Assembly: GCF_003075035.1 (NCBI RefSeq) | Contig: NZ_QCZE01000005.1 | Span: forward strand, 1-64,000 | Source of the DNA: Zobellella maritima | GTDB lineage: Bacteria > Pseudomonadota > Gammaproteobacteria > Enterobacterales > Aeromonadaceae | DNA length: 64,000 nt | Direction of reading: 5' to 3' | In this document: positions 60,533 to 64,000 of the stretch, piece after piece | How the letters are laid out: the number at the start of each line of letters is the position of its first letter | Numbering within the stretch: the first letter of the stretch is position 1 | Notes under the pieces: generated by a model | What the model saw: only the letters and a program-made list of their open reading frames with translations | Told to the model about the DNA's origin: nothing | Databases searched by the model: none | Made by a program: the position numbers and the translations under genes

Positions 60533-61273
60533 TCAGCCCGGCGGCGACAGCCGCCGTTCCAGTCGCTGAAACAAGCCATCGATGACAATGGCGACCAGGG
60601 CCACCATGACCCCGCCCTGCAGCACAAACGCCATATTGTCGGTCAGTAGTCCGGCAATGATGACCTCGCCGAAGCCCTTGGCCGCCACCGTCGATCCTAT
60701 GGTGGCGGTGCCTATGCTGATCACCAGTGAAACCCGTATGCCGGCGATAATGGTCGGCAGCGCCAGTGGCAGCTCTACCGTGAACAGCTGTTGCAGGGCG
60801 CTCATGCCCATGCCGCGCGCCGCTTCGGTCACGTTTTTGGGTACTTGCTGCAGGCCGGTGACGGTATTTTCATAGATGGGCAGCACGCCATAGAGAAACA
60901 GCGCCACCAGGGTGGGGGTCAGCCCGAAGCCCAGCGCCGGCACCGCCAGGGCCAATACCGCCACCGGGGGGAAGGTCTGCCCCAGGTTGGCGATGGCCCT
61001 GGCCAGTGGGAGAAATTCCCGGCCGGCAGGGCGGGTGACCAATACCCCGCCCCCGAGGGCAACCAGGGTGGCAGCGCCAATGGCGATAAACACAGCCGCC
61101 AGATGCCAGAACAGCAGGTTAAGAAAGCTGTCGCGGGTATAGATGGCAGGAGCCTGGTTGTCGACCAGCCGGCTGAACAGCGGCTCCAGCAAAGGCATCT
61201 GCAGGGTCATGGTGAGCAGCATCAGCAGCGGAACCATGACTCCCGGCCAGCCGCCGATGGCCTTGCCCTTCAT
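60533..61273 (-). CDS. yehW: osmoprotectant ABC transporter permease YehW-like
   Basis: The 246-residue inner-membrane permease has six hydrophobic segments and the EAA-type loop VTEAARGMGMSALQQLFTVELPLALP. It overlaps yehX by 4 nt. E. coli YehZYXW is a low-affinity glycine betaine importer under RpoS control; the gene order here is the same. Confidence 0.88.
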   Translation of the reverse strand: MKGKAIGGWPGVMVPLLMLLTMTLQMPLLEPLFSRLVDNQAPAIYTRDSFLNLLFWHLAAVFIAIGAATLVALGGGVLVTRPAGREFLPLARAIANLGQTFPPVAVLALAVPALGFGLTPTLVALFLYGVLPIYENTVTGLQQVPKNVTEAARGMGMSALQQLFTVELPLALPTIIAGIRVSLVISIGTATIGSTVAAKGFGEVIIAGLLTDNMAFVLQGGVMVALVAIVIDGLFQRLERRLSPPG

Positions 61274-62220
61274 GCTCTGGCCCCTTTGTGCAGGATGTCG
61301 GCCATCGTCACCTGACCTATGATGTCTCCGGCATCGTTGACCACTGCAAGCCGCTCGACATGCTCCCAGATTAGTAATGACAGGGCATCGCGCAAATTGG
61401 TGAGCTGGCCGATGGTGGGTGTCGATGGCGTTAGGGAAGTGGGGTCCGGAGGGGTCATCACCTCGCTCACCCGTTGGATGGTGAGCAGGCGCAGGGCCCT
61501 GTCCAGTCCGCCGACCAGGTGCTGTACAAAGCCCTCCCGGGGATGACGCAATAATGCCTCTGGGCTGTCCATCTGCAGTATCTCGCCTTTGTCCATCACG
61601 GCGATGACGTCGGCCATCTTGACCGCTTCCTCCAGGTCGTGGGTGACCATGATGATGGTGATCCCGAGCAGCTTCTGCACCCGCAACAATTCATCCTGCA
61701 GGCGCTCCCGTGTCAGGGGATCCAGGGCGCCGAAGGGCTCATCCATCAACAGTAGTTCCGGTTTGGCGGCCAGCGCCCGCGCCACTCCCACTCTTTGCTG
61801 TTCACCGCCAGACAGCTGGTGCGGGTATTTTCCGGAAAAGGTGTCTACATCCAGCTGGAACAGGGTTAACAGTTCTTCTACCCGGTCTCTGATCTTCCGA
61901 TTGTGCCAGCCCAGCAGCCGGGGAACCGTGGCGATATTTTGATAGATGGTCTTGTGGGGGAACAGGCCGACCCCCTGGATGGCATAACCAATACGTCGCC
62001 TGAGCTGTTCCGGCGGTAACGAAATGACATCCTGATCATTGATCAGGATCTGGCCGCTGCTGGGTTCAATCAGTCGGTTTACCATGCGCAAGGTGGTGGA
62101 TTTACCACAGCCGGAAGTACCGACCAGCATACAGAACTGGCCGGACTCGACCCTGAATGAGAGGTTGTTGACGGCGGCCTGGTTATCAAACCGCTTGCAG
62201 AGGTTTTTTACTTCGATCAT
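61270..62220 (-). CDS. yehX: osmoprotectant ABC transporter ATPase YehX-like
   Basis: The 316-residue ATPase has Walker A GTSGCGKST (about 34-42), signature LSGGEQQRVGVARAL, Walker B LLLMDEPFGALD and an H-loop (IMVTHDLEEA). A C-terminal CBS region (about 250-310, VSEVMTPPD...) is typical of OpuCA-type subunits that sense ionic strength. It overlaps yehY and yehW by 4 nt each. Confidence 0.92.
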   Translation of the reverse strand: MIEVKNLCKRFDNQAAVNNLSFRVESGQFCMLVGTSGCGKSTTLRMVNRLIEPSSGQILINDQDVISLPPEQLRRRIGYAIQGVGLFPHKTIYQNIATVPRLLGWHNRKIRDRVEELLTLFQLDVDTFSGKYPHQLSGGEQQRVGVARALAAKPELLLMDEPFGALDPLTRERLQDELLRVQKLLGITIIMVTHDLEEAVKMADVIAVMDKGEILQMDSPEALLRHPREGFVQHLVGGLDRALRLLTIQRVSEVMTPPDPTSLTPSTPTIGQLTNLRDALSLLIWEHVERLAVVNDAGDIIGQVTMADILHKGARA

Positions 62221-63383
62221 GGTCTGCCCTCTCTCAGTAGCGCGATCAGGGTATCTATGATGATGGCAAACAGGAACGCCAGCAACAGTGTCGGTGCCGC
62301 GCCCAGGATCACCAGATCGGCCGCCGTTTGTCCCAGTCCCTGGAAGATATAGGTGCCGAAGCCGCCGCCGCCCACCAGCGCCGCCACGGCGACCAGGCCT
62401 ATGTTCATGGTCACGACTACCCGCAGGCCGGTCAGGATCACCGGCATGGCGAGAGGAAATTCCACCTGGTAGAGCCGTTGTCGGGCATTCATGCCCATGC
62501 CGGTTGCTGCCTCCAGGACACTGGCATCTATCTTGTCAAAGCCGATAGTGGTGTTACTGACGATGGGCAGCAGCGAGTAGAAAAACAGCGCTATTACCGC
62601 CGGTGCGGCACCGATGCCGCGGATGCCCAGCTCGGCCAACAAGGGATAGCTGGCTGCCAGCAGACTCAGCGGGATCATCAGCATGCCGAACATGGCCAGA
62701 CTGGGGATGGTCTGCAGCAGATTGAGCAGCGGGAAGAGCAAAGCGCGCAGGGGGGCAGAGCGATGGCAACAGACCCCCAGGGGAATGCCGACCAGCAGCG
62801 CCGGGATAATACTGCCCAGGGAGAGCTGCAGGTGGCGGATCGCCTGCTGCCAGAAATCACTCTGGTTTCGGTATTCCTTGAGCAGCGACAGATCGTCCCA
62901 GTGACCGGAAGCCAATATGGCGATAGTGGTGCCTGCCAGTATGGCCACCAACACCAGGCGCACAAGGGGACGCAAACCCAGCCTGATGGTGGCATCGGTG
63001 ATCAGCAGCGACAACCAGAGGATGGACATCCAGAAACCGCCGTTTAATGAGACCCGGGCCAGGGCACCGGCATCGGCAAGCAGGGCCGATGCGCTGGCAC
63101 CGACCCCATGGACGAGTGCCAGCAGGGTCAGGAAAGCGAGCGCCAGCCGAATTTCCAGCCTTGCATTAACAAGGGATACCAGGCTGGTGAGTGCTAACAT
63201 CAGCAGCAGCGGTGCCAGCTCGAACAGGCCGGCTGAATCCAGCAGCCCCATGCTCTGGCCGGGCATGATGCGGTTGGGCTGCAAGCTGACAAAGGGCAGG
63301 GCGAACAGGGACAACAGCAGGGCGCAGCAGACTGTGATGCCGACCTTGTCCAGGTTAAAAGAGTTCAAAAATACTCCTGGCAC
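62217..63383 (-). CDS. yehY: osmoprotectant ABC transporter permease YehY-like
   Basis: The 388-residue permease carries extra N-terminal membrane segments (about 1-170) before the standard permease domain (about 185-380, loop LEAATGMGMNARQRLYQVEFPLAMP), as in E. coli YehY (385). It is separated from the binding-protein gene by 239 bp holding an inverted-repeat element. Confidence 0.88.
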   Translation of the reverse strand: MPGVFLNSFNLDKVGITVCCALLLSLFALPFVSLQPNRIMPGQSMGLLDSAGLFELAPLLLMLALTSLVSLVNARLEIRLALAFLTLLALVHGVGASASALLADAGALARVSLNGGFWMSILWLSLLITDATIRLGLRPLVRLVLVAILAGTTIAILASGHWDDLSLLKEYRNQSDFWQQAIRHLQLSLGSIIPALLVGIPLGVCCHRSAPLRALLFPLLNLLQTIPSLAMFGMLMIPLSLLAASYPLLAELGIRGIGAAPAVIALFFYSLLPIVSNTTIGFDKIDASVLEAATGMGMNARQRLYQVEFPLAMPVILTGLRVVVTMNIGLVAVAALVGGGGFGTYIFQGLGQTAADLVILGAAPTLLLAFLFAIIIDTLIALLREGRP

Positions 63384-63423
63384 AGACTTAAAAATACGGG
63401 TAACCAGTTGCTCTCGAGGTACG

Positions 63424-63593
63424 GCAGAAGCCAGCCCCGAACGCAGACACGACGTAGGCGGAGGTCATCTTTATTTGACGACGGCTGCGAATATTCACTG
63501 GATATTCGATCCATCGCCAAATTCGATGCAGGCAGCAAGCTGCCCCATGTAGACCCAGCCGCGGAAGGCCTGCTTTCGGGCTCTGGCTTCTAC
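63424..63593. repeat. inverted-repeat element between osmF and yehY
   Basis: Imperfect terminal inverted repeats pair 63424-63446 (GCAGAAGCCAGCCCCGAACG...) with the complement of 63570-63593 (GTAGAAGCCAGAGCCCGAAA...). The interior (about 125 bp) holds smaller palindromes such as GAATATTCACTGGATATTC but no gene. The size and ends suggest a MITE-like insertion within the transporter operon. Confidence 0.5.
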
Positions 63594-63622
63594 CTACGAG
63601 GGTCGATACGCCTGTCTGCTGA

Positions 63623-64000
63623 TCAGTCCTTCAAAAAGCCCTTCTCGGACAGATAGCTTTTGGCGACCGCCTGGGCACTTTCGCCGCCGATGGCGATGCG
63701 GCTGTTCAGAGCTTGCAGGGTCTTGATATCCAGCGAGGTGAAAATGGGCTCCAGGATACCGGCGATTTCAGGATGAGCCTTCAGGGTTTCCTCACGCACT
63801 ATGGGCGCCGGTGCGTACACGGGTTGCACCCCCTTGTCATCTTCCATCACCACCAGCCCGACCGAGGCGATGGCGCCGTCGGTGCCGTATACCATGGCCG
63901 CATTGGTGTCATCGGTCTGCAGGGCCGCCGCCTTGATGGTGGCCGCGGTGTTGCCGCCGGCCAGCACCAGCAGCTGATCTTCGGCCAGGCTAAAGCCGTA
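63623..64000 (-). CDS. osmF: osmoprotectant-binding protein, OsmF/YehZ-like (partial, cut by right edge)
   Basis: The C-terminal 125 residues are visible, ending YLSEKGFLKD; the gene continues past the window. The OpuAC-like segments DTNAAMVYGTDGAIASVGLVVMEDD and PVYAPAPIVREETLKAHPEIA match type II betaine-binding proteins. It precedes yehY, yehX and yehW on the same strand, completing the ABC importer. Confidence 0.88.
   Translation of the reverse strand, partial: YGFSLAEDQLLVLAGGNTAATIKAAALQTDDTNAAMVYGTDGAIASVGLVVMEDDKGVQPVYAPAPIVREETLKAHPEIAGILEPIFTSLDIKTLQALNSRIAIGGESAQAVAKSYLSEKGFLKD

Overview
The window looks like oriC-proximal chromosome of a gammaproteobacterium. It holds the conserved block atpIBEFHAGDC - parB/parA - rsmG - mnmG - oriC - mioC, and the glmU-glmR-glmS string next to atpC. 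Individual proteins are closest, by memory of the sequences, to Vibrio, Aeromonas, Shewanella and Escherichia homologues (LuxP, ExeA, VpsR, the lactate cluster with a fused Dld, PaeA/YtfL, YehZYXW). An Aeromonadales-type host such as Oceanimonas or Zobellella is plausible, but I cannot prove it from the sequence alone.

Layout. 1-140: the upstream promoter of an rRNA operon that runs off the left edge. 176-1492: paeA-like polyamine exporter. 1807-6016: a LuxP-like AI-2 binding protein, overlapping a membrane GGDEF-EAL protein whose periplasmic part resembles LuxQ. 6085-10481: glmS, glmR, glmU (hexosamine and UDP-GlcNAc supply). 10806-17663: ATP synthase operon. 17858-22094: parB, parA, rsmG, mnmG. 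22095-22585: oriC. 22586-23032: mioC. 23132-37719: type II secretion genes (gspAB, a divergent VpsR-like activator, and gspE-F-G-H-I-J-K-L-M-N-D in Xps-type order). 37941-41632: gdhA, a Rid protein, and a MOSC/flavin-reductase/2Fe-2S fusion that carries a perfect parS site. 41664-49408: lactate cluster lldP-lldE-lldF-lldG-dld with a LysR regulator. 50505-54122: a second LysR gene, an AbgT transporter and an M20 amidohydrolase. 54321-60528: assorted small genes (ydgJ, a small membrane protein, an orphan TRAP binding protein, yehS, an RRM protein, a cupin, pyrC, a DJ-1/PfpI protein). 60533-64000: the YehZYXW-type osmoprotectant ABC transporter, whose binding-protein gene is cut by the right edge.

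How the parts work together. ParA, ParB and parS segregate the origin that lies within the same window. LuxP and its partner would join AI-2 sensing directly to c-di-GMP turnover, without the LuxQ phosphorelay. The VpsR-family regulator beside the secretion genes belongs to a family that responds to c-di-GMP in V. cholerae, so the two modules could be linked. The lactate genes form a complete uptake and oxidation unit. No tRNA, CRISPR array, insertion sequence or prophage gene was recognised. Several non-coding repeats (a 69-bp dispersed element in two copies, an 86-bp tandem repeat, and two long inverted-repeat elements) are described below.
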